Shown piece by piece: positions 26,295-34,969 of a DNA stretch of 64,000 nucleotides. The notes under the pieces were generated by a model. The model saw only the letters and a program-made list of their open reading frames with translations. It did no database searches and was not told the origin of the DNA. The first letter of the stretch is position 1. Each line of letters starts with the position of its first letter. Position numbers and translations under genes: made by a program. This DNA is from Halotia wernerae. Lineage in GTDB: Bacteria; Cyanobacteriota; Cyanobacteriia; Cyanobacteriales; Nostocaceae. The stretch lies in contig JAYGHB010000098.1 in assembly GCA_034931985.1 (NCBI GenBank), positions 1 to 64,000 of the forward strand, read 5' to 3'.

Positions 26295-27020
26295 TCAATC
26301 GACTACTAAATAGCCATCTTCCATATAAATAATACGAAGAGCAATATCTAAAATCCGATTGTCATGGGTAACCAGTAAGATAGTACAGCCTTGTTCTTGA
26401 GCAAGATTTTGCATTAGTTCCACTACATCTCGTCCTGATTTCTTATCAAGTGAAGCTGTCGGTTCATCGGCGAGAATAATTTTAGGATTCGCTACCAAGG
26501 CGCGGGCGATCGCTACTCGTTGTTTTTGACCACCAGATAAATTTTCTGGGTAGTAGTTAACTTGATTTCCTAATCCTACTGCTTGTAAAATTCGTACTGC
26601 TTTTGCCTGTTTTGCTTTCCCAGACAAGCAATTATGTAGCTCCAAAGACAACTCGACATTTTGCCGTGCTGTTAAGCTATTTAAAAGATGATGTCCTTGA
26701 AAAATGTACCCAATCTGTCGTCGTGTTGCGATTAATTGGTTTGGTTTAGCATTGCAGAGTTCTTGACCGATGACTTTTAAGCTACTGCTACCTTGTTGGC
26801 AAGAGCGCAATGCCCCAATCAATGACAATAAGGTAGTTTTTCCTGACCCAGAAGGGCCAGTCATAATCACTATTTCACCTGGATAAATATCTAAATTAAT
26901 ATTATGTAAAACTTGTTTACGTAAGCTGCCTTTTCCAAAAGAATGATTAATATCGCGGATGGAAATCACAGGCTTATTAGTCATCAATTGATTTGAGTTT
27001 CGTCGATTGACTATTTGCAT
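26295..27020 (-). CDS. devA: DevA-type ABC exporter ATP-binding protein
   Basis: 241 residues (an ATG 12 codons in, at 26984, is an alternative start). It has Walker A GPSGSGKTT, signature NLSGGQKQRVAIARAL, Walker B IILADEPTASLD and the switch His in LVTHD. The MacB/LolD-like length and the gene order devB-devC-devA mark a DevBCA-type exporter. The founding member in Anabaena exports heterocyst glycolipids with TolC; cyanobacteria carry several paralogues with other cargoes. Confidence 0.88.
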   Translation of the reverse strand: MQIVNRRNSNQLMTNKPVISIRDINHSFGKGSLRKQVLHNINLDIYPGEIVIMTGPSGSGKTTLLSLIGALRSCQQGSSSLKVIGQELCNAKPNQLIATRRQIGYIFQGHHLLNSLTARQNVELSLELHNCLSGKAKQAKAVRILQAVGLGNQVNYYPENLSGGQKQRVAIARALVANPKIILADEPTASLDKKSGRDVVELMQNLAQEQGCTILLVTHDNRILDIALRIIYMEDGYLVVD

Positions 27021-27162
27021 AGTTAAATTAATTGGTAATTCATAATTAGTAAAATCAGATTTAATTTGCTTCTCTAAATTTAGCTTTTTAACTTCATTTT
27101 AGAGTATAAATAATTAAACTAACTTCATTATTCTTCCTATGCCCAATGCCCCAATCACGTTA

Positions 27163-28320
27163 TTAAAAAATATCTGCTGGGTCTGCCACATTCAATTTTC
27201 GCATTGCGATCGCTCCAGAAATTATGCACATAATAATCGTCAAGATTAAAACTTGAATGACGCGCTCAGCAGTCATAAACAGCGGTAATTTTGTGGCATT
27301 CCGAGTTACTGTATACATGCCAAAGGAAATCAAACAGCCAGGGATATAACCAAGTACGGCTAAAATTAATGCTTCTTGAAATACAATAGATAATAAGTAT
27401 CTATTACGAAATCCCATTGCTTTTAATGTGGCATATTCAGCAATGTGATCCATAACATCGCTATAAATAATTTGATAAACAATAATTACGCCCACTAAAA
27501 ATCCGATTGTGACACCCAAAGAAAATATAAAACCAATTGCACCACTCTCTTGCCAATATTTCTTTTCAAAATCAATAAATTCTTGACGGGTAAGAACTTT
27601 TACATCATCCCCAAGGTAAGACTGCAATGCTTTAACTACAACATTGGCATCACTATTAGGTTTTAGCTTAATTAAACCAAGGTTGACTTTACCTGCTGAC
27701 TGTGATGAAAAAATTCGTAAAAAGTTTTGGTCACTGGTAATCACACTCGCATTAGCTACAAAGGATGCACCAACTTCATATAAACCCCCAATGGTAACTT
27801 TATGTCCTTGCAGTTCTGTGGTCACAGATTTGCCTTGAGCTACAGAGGCGATCGCTTGTTGGTATTTTCCGTTGGCGTTACGGTCAAATAAAAGTGTATC
27901 TGGATACTTAATTAAATCCAAATTTTTATTGACTTCTGGCAAATTAAATGCAGGTTGGACTGGATTAAAACCGATCACCAAAATTGATTCATCAAGCTTA
28001 GTTTCAAGGCTTTTCCAAACTCCTAAGCGGATGTATAAGGGATTAACTGATTCAACTTGTGCTAAATTAGCAGCTTGAAACAAACGCCGACGAGGAAAAC
28101 TACTTAGAAGTCCTAAATTTTGTGCTTGGCGGCTAACTATTACTAAGTCTGTTTGTAGAAGTACATGAAAGCGTGTATTACTGTCATATAAAGCAGACTG
28201 AAAGCCCAACTGCATCAACATCAGAAAATTCGCAAAGGTAATTCCGCAAAGAGCAACAATAAAACGTCCTCTTTGCTTTCTTAATTGCAGCCAAGCTAAT
28301 GGAATCTTGCGTTTAAACAT
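27163..28320 (-). CDS. devC: DevC-type ABC exporter permease
   Basis: About 385 residues from the ATG at 28320 (MFKRKIPLAWLQL; a GTG three codons earlier is possible). Topology is MacB-like: one N-terminal helix (about 20-42), a large periplasmic domain (about 45-255), then three C-terminal helices with a FtsX-like fold. DevC forms the inner-membrane part of an exporter with DevA and the DevB adaptor. A 140-bp spacer separates it from devA. Confidence 0.88.
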   Translation of the reverse strand: MFKRKIPLAWLQLRKQRGRFIVALCGITFANFLMLMQLGFQSALYDSNTRFHVLLQTDLVIVSRQAQNLGLLSSFPRRRLFQAANLAQVESVNPLYIRLGVWKSLETKLDESILVIGFNPVQPAFNLPEVNKNLDLIKYPDTLLFDRNANGKYQQAIASVAQGKSVTTELQGHKVTIGGLYEVGASFVANASVITSDQNFLRIFSSQSAGKVNLGLIKLKPNSDANVVVKALQSYLGDDVKVLTRQEFIDFEKKYWQESGAIGFIFSLGVTIGFLVGVIIVYQIIYSDVMDHIAEYATLKAMGFRNRYLLSIVFQEALILAVLGYIPGCLISFGMYTVTRNATKLPLFMTAERVIQVLILTIIMCIISGAIAMRKLNVADPADIF

Positions 28321-28349
28321 AACAATCACCTGACAGTTTTTTGCTCCGT

Positions 28350-28389
28350 GTCTCTGTGGTTAAATAAAATACTTTTAAACCGCAGAGAC
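28350..28389. terminator. Inverted repeat between devB and devC
   Basis: GTCTCTGTGGTTAAA (28350-28364) can pair with TTTAAACCGCAGAGAC (28374-28389), making a stem of about 14 bp with one or two mismatches. It lacks a T-run, so it may be an RNA-processing or attenuation hairpin rather than a full terminator; it also resembles a dispersed repeat family. Confidence 0.4.
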
Positions 28390-28462
28390 AAGGCAGCCCA
28401 AAGAGATTTTACAAGTCACCTTTAAAGGGCTAGTTTTGAATAATAAACTAATAACCAATGCC

Positions 28463-29731
28463 CTATGCCCCATTACCCTTAGTATCAATCTCGACATTGA
28501 CCTGAAGGTTAGTTAAGTGAGCTACTTTTTGACTAGCAGCTTTGTCTAAACGAATTTTGACTTCAATTACTCTGGCATCTGTTGCCGCTGTGGGATCGCT
28601 GTCTAGCACATCTTTCTTCGCTACTGTTAAGCCAATTTGATCAACAGTGCCGCTTAACTTACCAAAAAAGGCATTGCTGGGACTAGTAATACTGGTAGTT
28701 TGACCAGGGCGAATCTTGGCAATATCACTTTCATAAATTTCTGCCACAGCATACATCTGGTCAGTTTGCCCAAGTTCTACAACTCCTTCATCGCCGACTG
28801 TTTCTCCGGGATGAGCTTGAATCCGCAGAATTTGACCGACTTGGGGCGCTCGGATGTAGGCCAATTTCAGTTCCGATCGCATTTTACCAACTGTAGCCAT
28901 AGCACTATCTATTTCTGCCTGTGCTGTTGCTACATCTGTAGGACGTACTTGGGCTGTTTTTTCCCAGGTGGCTTTGGCTTCTTGAATCTGGGCTGTCAAT
29001 GTGCGTTTTGTGCGCTCTAAGTTTGCTTTAGCGCTATTGAGTTGCTCTTGGGCAGTTGTTAGAGCTAATCTGCGACTATCTAATGTTGCAGCTGCGATCG
29101 CTCCTTCATTATAAAGAGCTTGATTGCGACGAAATTCGATGTCTGCATTCTGTAATTCTGCTTCGATGCGAGCAATGGTGGCTTCTTGGGTTTGGATTTC
29201 ACCATCTAACTGCGCTTGTAGATTTCTCACGTTTGCTTGAATGGCTGCTAATTCTCCTGGTTTTGCCCCTGCTTTGACCTGAGCCAAACGATATTGGGCA
29301 ACTTGGACTTGCTTTTGTGCTTCGATTAAATTAGCTTGCAGGCGATCGCGATTATCTAAAATAGCAATAACCTGTCCTGCTCGTACCTGATTGCCTTCAT
29401 CTACCAACAATTTAACTACACGGCTACCGCTACCAATGCTGGGATTAGTAGGAGCAGAAACCTTAATCACTTCACCTGCTGGCTCCAATCTTCCCAACGC
29501 ATTTACTTTTGAAATTACTGGTTGGTTAACTTGTGCAACTGCTACCAAATTTTTAGTCGTAGCTGATAGACGGGCTAAATATAAAACTCCTACTCCTATC
29601 CCCACCATACAGGCAATACCCAAAGCAACTAACCAACGGAATTTAGGTGAAAATAAAAATGGTTCACTAATTTCTTGAGAATCTTGCAACACCTCTGCGT
29701 TTTTGTGCTTCTGGGTAATTGAGATTTTCAT
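28463..29731 (-). CDS. devB: DevB-type periplasmic adaptor (HlyD/membrane fusion family)
   Basis: About 422 residues from the ATG at 29731 (a TTG lies four codons upstream). After one transmembrane helix (about 30-52) it shows the adaptor plan: lipoyl half (GRLEPAGEVIKVSAPTN...VDEGNQVRAGQVIAILD), a long alternating coiled-coil hairpin (about 115-270), the second lipoyl half (RAPQVGQILRIQAHPGE) and a beta-barrel. It should link the DevCA pump to a TolC-like outer-membrane channel. Confidence 0.9.
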   Translation of the reverse strand: MKISITQKHKNAEVLQDSQEISEPFLFSPKFRWLVALGIACMVGIGVGVLYLARLSATTKNLVAVAQVNQPVISKVNALGRLEPAGEVIKVSAPTNPSIGSGSRVVKLLVDEGNQVRAGQVIAILDNRDRLQANLIEAQKQVQVAQYRLAQVKAGAKPGELAAIQANVRNLQAQLDGEIQTQEATIARIEAELQNADIEFRRNQALYNEGAIAAATLDSRRLALTTAQEQLNSAKANLERTKRTLTAQIQEAKATWEKTAQVRPTDVATAQAEIDSAMATVGKMRSELKLAYIRAPQVGQILRIQAHPGETVGDEGVVELGQTDQMYAVAEIYESDIAKIRPGQTTSITSPSNAFFGKLSGTVDQIGLTVAKKDVLDSDPTAATDARVIEVKIRLDKAASQKVAHLTNLQVNVEIDTKGNGA

Positions 29732-29754
29732 ACATTTATTCAAAAACGCTAAAT

Positions 29755-30216
29755 TTATTTTTCTGTAATATCTAAAAGAGTGCTAAACATCACTTTCATT
29801 TCAGACCAATATTGATACTCCAATTTGTGAAATTGAAAGCGGCTAAAGAGAAGAATTACTTGCTGATAAAGTGGCATTAAAGCCAAATCGTCAATCTTAC
29901 TAAATCCTTGCAATTGATTGATAATTTGCAGGTTATTACTACAAAGCATGACATCACGAAAATTTAATTCTTGAGATTTTTTCAAGCCCAAAATAATACT
30001 TTGATATTCAGCAATATTTCTTGATACATTCCCCAAATATTGGCGTGTTGTTGTTGGGACTTTACCATCTAAATTATATGTAGCAGCAATAGACCAACCT
30101 GGTTTTTTTTTAGATATGGCATAACAGTAAACGGTAACATGTTTATTCAAAAGATAATTAAATCCAGGGTGACTATAATAATGCATGAGATTCATTTTTT
30201 TGTGTAACTTCTTCAT
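29755..30216 (-). CDS. RNase H-like fold protein, probably catalytically degenerate
   Basis: 153 residues. The middle matches the RNase HI/reverse-transcriptase-like fold: ISKKKPGWSIAATYNLDGK (strands 1-2), RNIAEYQSIILGLKKSQEL (helix A with the catalytic Glu) and NFRDVMLCSNNLQIINQLQG (strand 4/helix B). In active enzymes the latter reads SDSxxVVxQ; here the Asp is Asn, and no first-strand Asp is visible. So hydrolysis is doubtful and a nucleic-acid-binding role is possible (inference). The first 44 bp overlap the 3' end of the upstream FAD oxidase gene, suggesting translational coupling. Confidence 0.6.
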   Translation of the reverse strand: MKKLHKKMNLMHYYSHPGFNYLLNKHVTVYCYAISKKKPGWSIAATYNLDGKVPTTTRQYLGNVSRNIAEYQSIILGLKKSQELNFRDVMLCSNNLQIINQLQGFSKIDDLALMPLYQQVILLFSRFQFHKLEYQYWSEMKVMFSTLLDITEK

Positions 30217-31582
30217 ACTTAAAAAAGCCAGGATTTAGTATCCCATGAGGATCATACTTACTCTTAATTTCATTAACTTTAGACCAGTAATCACCAAATT
30301 GCAGTCGCCATCGCGGTAAATCGAAGTCTGTCCAGGTAGCCATATATCTCTTACCGCCCATTTGTAAACCAAGGTCAGTAAGAAAATTTAACTGTTCTAT
30401 AACATGTTGAACCTGAGATTTAGGGATAGTAGGATATAAACCTAACCCCATAACTAAATCTTCTTCAGGTAAAGGGAACATGGGCATTTTCATATTGCGA
30501 GTAAGTAGGCAAAATGAACCCACGGGTACAGTACGGAAGTCAATGAAAGAAGGGATGTGTTGGAGAGCAATATCGATATATTTTTTTGCCATCGATCCCG
30601 GCAAAAGCACGTCTATCCAAGAGTTAGCAGTCTCTACAGGATGAGATACTTGTGCTATTGGTTGGATGAACTTATTAAAAGTCAGATCTTCAGTATGAAT
30701 GTGGCGATAAAAATTTAACTTAGAGAGCAATTCTATCTCATTGATATCATCTGTAGAATCCACTTCCAGAGTAATTTGCATTCTATAGAACCACTGGATT
30801 ATAGGTCTGATTTTATTTTCATTTGCCCTCGATGCTCCTAGTAAGCAAGGAGAGAACAAAGACACCAAACCATCGATACGGCCTTCTGAGGTCAGTAAAC
30901 GCTGATCATTCAGAAGGATATCTAAATCGTCATAACAAAGGAAATAACTACGAGTGAAAGGGCGATATTTTCTAAGTCGATTTTGTACTTGGGTAATGAT
31001 GCCAAATTGACCATAACCGCAAAGAACGTGATAAAAAAGTTCACTATTTTTTTCTGGCGTACACCAAACTATATCTCCTGTTCCAGTTACAACTTCCAAG
31101 CCTAAACAATTATCAGCTTGAGATCCATAACGAAAAGAACTCAAACCTAAACCACCTGCTGAGAGGGTTCCCCCTAAAGTAACTTCAAAGTTATTTGTGA
31201 GAACAGGGGGAACCACACCGTATGGTATTGAAGTATCAACTACTTGCTTCCAAGTAACACCAGCATCAGCTTTAAACCAAAGTTCATCTGAGCGTAACTC
31301 ATGAATTTGATTGAGATTCCTCATATCTAAGAGGATGCCATCTTGGTTTAAAGATTGGCCACTTAATGTATGTCCTGCTGCTCTTGAAGAAATAGTTAAT
31401 CCTTGCTTGGTAGCATATTTAATAGCTTTAGCAACATCAGTACAATTCTGAGGACGGACAATAATTTGAGGTTGTTTTTGAATAATGCCACCAAAATCAC
31501 GAGAAACTGCCTCTAACTCTGCTTTTGTGTTACTAACCTCACCTTCAATGATATGTTTTAAATCTGAGATAATGCTGTTCAT
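30173..31582 (-). CDS. FAD-linked oxidase, cytokinin-dehydrogenase-like
   Basis: 469 residues of the VAO/PCMH flavoprotein fold. The FAD domain includes IIVRPQNCTDVAKAIKYA, SSRAAGHTLSGQSL (His expected to carry covalent FAD, as in the GHS motif of cytokinin dehydrogenases), TLGGTLSAGGLGLSSFRYGS and CGYGQFGIITQVQNR. The GGTLSxxGL...FRxG and GLGQFGIIT-like segments are strongly reminiscent of plant CKX proteins. The C-terminus ends KYDPHGILNPGFFKY, common in VAO oxidases. The substrate is unknown; cytokinin or another amine or alcohol is possible. No signal peptide. Confidence 0.8.
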   Translation of the reverse strand: MNSIISDLKHIIEGEVSNTKAELEAVSRDFGGIIQKQPQIIVRPQNCTDVAKAIKYATKQGLTISSRAAGHTLSGQSLNQDGILLDMRNLNQIHELRSDELWFKADAGVTWKQVVDTSIPYGVVPPVLTNNFEVTLGGTLSAGGLGLSSFRYGSQADNCLGLEVVTGTGDIVWCTPEKNSELFYHVLCGYGQFGIITQVQNRLRKYRPFTRSYFLCYDDLDILLNDQRLLTSEGRIDGLVSLFSPCLLGASRANENKIRPIIQWFYRMQITLEVDSTDDINEIELLSKLNFYRHIHTEDLTFNKFIQPIAQVSHPVETANSWIDVLLPGSMAKKYIDIALQHIPSFIDFRTVPVGSFCLLTRNMKMPMFPLPEEDLVMGLGLYPTIPKSQVQHVIEQLNFLTDLGLQMGGKRYMATWTDFDLPRWRLQFGDYWSKVNEIKSKYDPHGILNPGFFKYEEVTQKNESHALL

Positions 31583-31638
31583 GTAAATTAACCTACTTCA
31601 TCCAGCGAAAGATTATTGATTTATTCCTGCCAACTTAC

Positions 31639-32277
31639 TTAATGTAATAAACGCATTTTTAAAACCTTAATGCCAATCGTAATTAAACTAGGAATCAATC
31701 TAATAATCTTGATGAGAGGACTGATTAAATGAAACGTCAAGTCTGGTCTTTCTGTAGTTGATGCAATCACCTCATTTGTAGGTCTTTCGTATTTAAATAC
31801 ACAAACACAGTTACCTTCTGATTGTTTACTCAAAATTGCAGCTTTCATTCCCGGAAAAGCTCTTCTAGTTGCTTCTTGTTCCATCTCACAGAAGACACGA
31901 CATGGACTATTAAAACCGTATTCTTGAGCCATAGATAATACTGGGCAAATTCTCTGAATTTCTAATGCTGCATCAGTTTCATTTTGAGAAATATCTACTA
32001 CTTCCATTACAAAACCCATTAGTCCCAGTAAAGGAGACGCTTTCTTGAAACCTTGAGCTAGAGTATTATGATCAATAAAAGTACCCATCAACGCTTTCTG
32101 TTGTTGAGGATATTTTTCCATCATCTGTTCAAAAGCAGCTGCTTCACCTAGCTCTTCTACCAATTTTTTGTATTTTTTGAATCTGTTTTTAAACAGAGTT
32201 GCGGCTTTAGATTCATCAATATTGATGATATCTTCCATTCGTAAATTGCCTGTTACTAAATCAGTTTCTAATTTCAT
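31639..32277 (-). CDS. L-2-amino-thiazoline-4-carboxylic acid hydrolase-like protein
   Basis: About 212 residues from the ATG at 32277 (a GTG six codons upstream is possible). It shows the ATC-hydrolase family pattern with several conserved Cys and Glu: IQRICPVLSMAQEYGF, CRVFCEMEQEATRRAF and SEGNCVCVFKYE. The family name comes from an enzyme opening a thiazoline ring to S-carbamoyl-cysteine, but most members are uncharacterised. The C-terminal about 40 residues are basic and hydrophobic. It lies between hemF and the FAD oxidase, all on the minus strand. Confidence 0.65.
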   Translation of the reverse strand: MKLETDLVTGNLRMEDIINIDESKAATLFKNRFKKYKKLVEELGEAAAFEQMMEKYPQQQKALMGTFIDHNTLAQGFKKASPLLGLMGFVMEVVDISQNETDAALEIQRICPVLSMAQEYGFNSPCRVFCEMEQEATRRAFPGMKAAILSKQSEGNCVCVFKYERPTNEVIASTTERPDLTFHLISPLIKIIRLIPSLITIGIKVLKMRLLH

Positions 32278-32642
32278 AATTCTCTTTTTGCACACTCATC
32301 GAAACTAACTAATAGTTTGGAAATTCACTTTTATATACTGGAATACAAGCAAAGACAAACTATCCAAACAAGTATGTACTTACAAGAGTTCAGACAGAGT
32401 AATACAAGATCTATTTCGAGTTCGCTTGTTATATATCTTTGCCGTCTTGTCTTTTTTCCAGCAAAGCTGTTTGCTATTTCATGTAACGGATGTTTGGATG
32501 TTTCGGTTCGGTTCCTCAACATATTTGTGGTTTTGGAATGCCTGAAACTCAGCAATTTTTTCTTCCTCATTTCGCCAAAAATTATCTGATTTTTCTGTTC
32601 AATTTATTTGTTGTTTAAAATTATCAGAATCAAACAATTTAT
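32278..32642. other. Spacer between hemF and the ATC-hydrolase-like gene
   Basis: About 360 bp of AT-rich DNA. Short frames on both strands mirror each other over the same bases and have no ribosome-binding sites; I see no supported gene. Confidence 0.5.
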
Positions 32643-33643
32643 AGCCACTCTCTAGGACTTCTTAGTACTTCTCTCAGCATTGCTTCTTGACTACCAGGGA
32701 CAGGTTGATCGTCATATTCCCAGCTAGCAGCAGGAGGCATACAATTAAACACACTTTGTTGCTTAACCATACCGCTTGCAAGACCAAAACGCAGACCGCG
32801 ATCGCATGACAAAATAAATTCCACATAACGCCCACGCACCAGACGTTGCCAGTACTTATTTTGCTCTGTAAAGTTCATATCCTTGCGTCTTTCGACAATT
32901 GGCATATAAGCAGAAAGGAAAGAATCAGCACAATTAGTCACAAGTGCCAGAAGTTGTTGGGGATTACCTTGATTTAGATGATCAAAGAAAATTCCACCGA
33001 TGCCTCGACTTTCACCACGATGCGGGATGTGGAAGTATTCGTCACACCACTTTTTAAAGCAGGGGTAATAAGAAACATCGTACTTGTCACAGACTTCTTT
33101 ATGCACTTGATGGAAATGCACTGCATCTTCCTCAAAAAAGTAGGCAGGTGTGAGGTCTGCTCCGCCGCCAAACCACCAATACATCGGTTGGGTATCATGA
33201 TTGATCTGGAAATAGCGGTAGTTGACATGGGCAGTAGGTGCCATCGGGTTGTGGGGATGGATCACAAAGCTAGAACCTGTGGCGAAGAAGCGGTTGCCTT
33301 TGTTACTAGTTATTAGATCTGCTTTTTTCGTGTCCAAGGCACCTGATTGCTGAAAAGACATCCCTGGAGGTAATTCCCCCTCTATTGCGACATAGTTGGC
33401 TCCTATTTTTTCTAAGACGTTGCCATTGTGCAGAGCGCGATCAATATATATAGCGCCTTCTTTACTCTCACCAACCGTCCAGATGTCATTGCGATCGCGA
33501 GTCCAGGATTTTTCTTCTAAACCCTTACCCTCTAGCGCCTCAAGAGCTTGGCAAGTATTTTCAAACATCTGTCTGAAAGTCTTGTCGATTACTCCACGCA
33601 TTTTTGGTTGTTGTAGCACTGATTTCTCTAGGACATCTGTCAT
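32639..33643 (-). CDS. hemF: Oxygen-dependent coproporphyrinogen III oxidase
   Basis: 334 residues from the ATG at 33643, which follows a strong GAGGAG ribosome-binding site; upstream in-frame codons are probably not translated. Signatures are YRYFQINHDTQPMYWWFGG and GGADLTPAYFFEEDAVHFH, plus the C-terminal RYVEFILSCDRGLRFGL. It converts coproporphyrinogen III to protoporphyrinogen IX with O2. Cyanobacteria often keep more than one HemF/HemN; this copy lies among accessory oxidation genes, so it may be a second, specialised copy. Confidence 0.93.
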   Translation of the reverse strand: MTDVLEKSVLQQPKMRGVIDKTFRQMFENTCQALEALEGKGLEEKSWTRDRNDIWTVGESKEGAIYIDRALHNGNVLEKIGANYVAIEGELPPGMSFQQSGALDTKKADLITSNKGNRFFATGSSFVIHPHNPMAPTAHVNYRYFQINHDTQPMYWWFGGGADLTPAYFFEEDAVHFHQVHKEVCDKYDVSYYPCFKKWCDEYFHIPHRGESRGIGGIFFDHLNQGNPQQLLALVTNCADSFLSAYMPIVERRKDMNFTEQNKYWQRLVRGRYVEFILSCDRGLRFGLASGMVKQQSVFNCMPPAASWEYDDQPVPGSQEAMLREVLRSPREWL

Positions 33644-33769
33644 TACTATCTCCTCACTTCTTAATTCAGTCTTGTCCTGTTGCAACTACATCGTTGCTTT
33701 GAGATATTGATAGCTTAGGGAACATCTGCAATACCATCCGACAATTTTGAGGCCGATTCCAGTAGGGTA

Positions 33770-34813
33770 TTATCCTACTTGCAGAGGCTTCGAGGGTTCA
33801 TTCACAAAGTTGGGCTTCAACGCTGAAGATGATGCCAAGTGCTTTTGAAGTAGCTTACGAAAAGTAATATCTAAAGCGTCAGCAGCCACATGAAGCTCTG
33901 CTGATATTTTAGGTATTGGTTGAGAGTTTAAAGTTGCGACTACTACTGTATCTTCTTGGGCAAGTTTATGGTCAAGCTTTCTAAAAAAACCATCTAACCA
34001 AGGTAAGGGTAAAATATTGCGATACAAAACACGTTTGACAACAGTAGTATTATCATCAATCGGTAGGTGAGCAACTAAAATACCGAACTTGATATCAAAG
34101 CTTTCATCTCTACCTATACTAATTTCTGCTAGGGTAACGTTAGGCAGATATAAGCTTAATCTTGTCTTTAACTCTGGTCGTCCACCAAGTAAAAAGTTTA
34201 AAACACTTTTCGAGTTACCCAAGGATTCATATTTAACTTTGGCAACTGCACCCCAATCGTATTTTTCGACATTATACTTAATAGTTTTGTTGATGGGAAC
34301 TCGCTGACCAAATGATTTTCTATGAACCGCGATTACATGGGTAAAGTCAAGATTAGCTTCCATGAGACGAGCATAGTTAGCATTATCTATACCCTGATCG
34401 TAAACAGGACGCATAGTCGAAACCATGTATTCCGGAAACGTTGGCAAGGGAGGGCGTTGTTCTGCTAATAAGTCTCCGTAAAATAGCCAGACAAAACCAT
34501 ATTTTTCTTGCACTGGGTAACTATATACACTAGCTTTTTTGGGAATTGGTGTTCCGGTTGCATTAGAAGGAATATCAATACATTGTCCATCAGCTTGAAA
34601 CTTCCATCCATGATAAGGACAATGGATACAATCGTCTTTAATCCAGCCGAGAGATAAAGCAGCACCACGATGGGGACACTGATCTTTTAGAGCTACGATT
34701 TGTCCTTGAGTGTTGCGGTAGAGGACAAATCTCTGATTTAACATCACAATTTGCTTAGGCTGATTGGTGACAGCAAAGCTAAATTCACAAGCATACCAGA
34801 AGTTTTTCAAGGT
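33770..34813 (-). CDS. Rieske-type oxygenase (PaO/CAO-like), copy 1
   Basis: About 347 residues from a TTG at 34813 preceded by GAGG; a GTG at 34849 would add 12 residues. The Rieske [2Fe-2S] ligands are CPHRGA and CPYHGW. The mononuclear iron site is LDFTHVIAVH, the D-x2-H-x4-H type. The N-terminal Rieske domain followed by a pheophorbide a oxygenase/Tic55-like catalytic domain suggests oxygenation of a tetrapyrrole or other hydrophobic ring (inference). No C-terminal transmembrane helix or CxxC is seen. It is paralogous to the next gene upstream. Confidence 0.82.
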   Translation of the reverse strand, partial: TLKNFWYACEFSFAVTNQPKQIVMLNQRFVLYRNTQGQIVALKDQCPHRGAALSLGWIKDDCIHCPYHGWKFQADGQCIDIPSNATGTPIPKKASVYSYPVQEKYGFVWLFYGDLLAEQRPPLPTFPEYMVSTMRPVYDQGIDNANYARLMEANLDFTHVIAVHRKSFGQRVPINKTIKYNVEKYDWGAVAKVKYESLGNSKSVLNFLLGGRPELKTRLSLYLPNVTLAEISIGRDESFDIKFGILVAHLPIDDNTTVVKRVLYRNILPLPWLDGFFRKLDHKLAQEDTVVVATLNSQPIPKISAELHVAADALDITFRKLLQKHLASSSALKPNFVNEPSKPLQVG

Positions 34814-34885
34814 ATTTGCCTCAAATACAAAACATATCTCTGTAAACACGACTTAGTGCAGCATTTCACAAGTTCATACCGACTT

Positions 34886-34925
34886 CTCTGCGTACCTTTG
34901 CGCTTACCTCTGCGTACCTTTGCGT
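34886..34925. repeat. Direct repeat CTCTGCGTACCTTTGCG
   Basis: CTCTGCGTACCTTTGCG occurs twice in the spacer between the two Rieske genes, separated by a few bases. It belongs to the dispersed CTCTGCG repeat family of Nostoc spacers, also visible at 28350-28389. Confidence 0.6.
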
Positions 34926-34969
34926 TGAAATTTCAACCCTCGATTTCACGATTTTATACAAAACTGTAC

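Noticed and set aside
32317..32589. Overlapping 80-90 codon frames on both strands
   Set aside because: They mirror each other, are rich in Phe/Leu/Ser from AT-rich DNA, and lack ribosome-binding sites.
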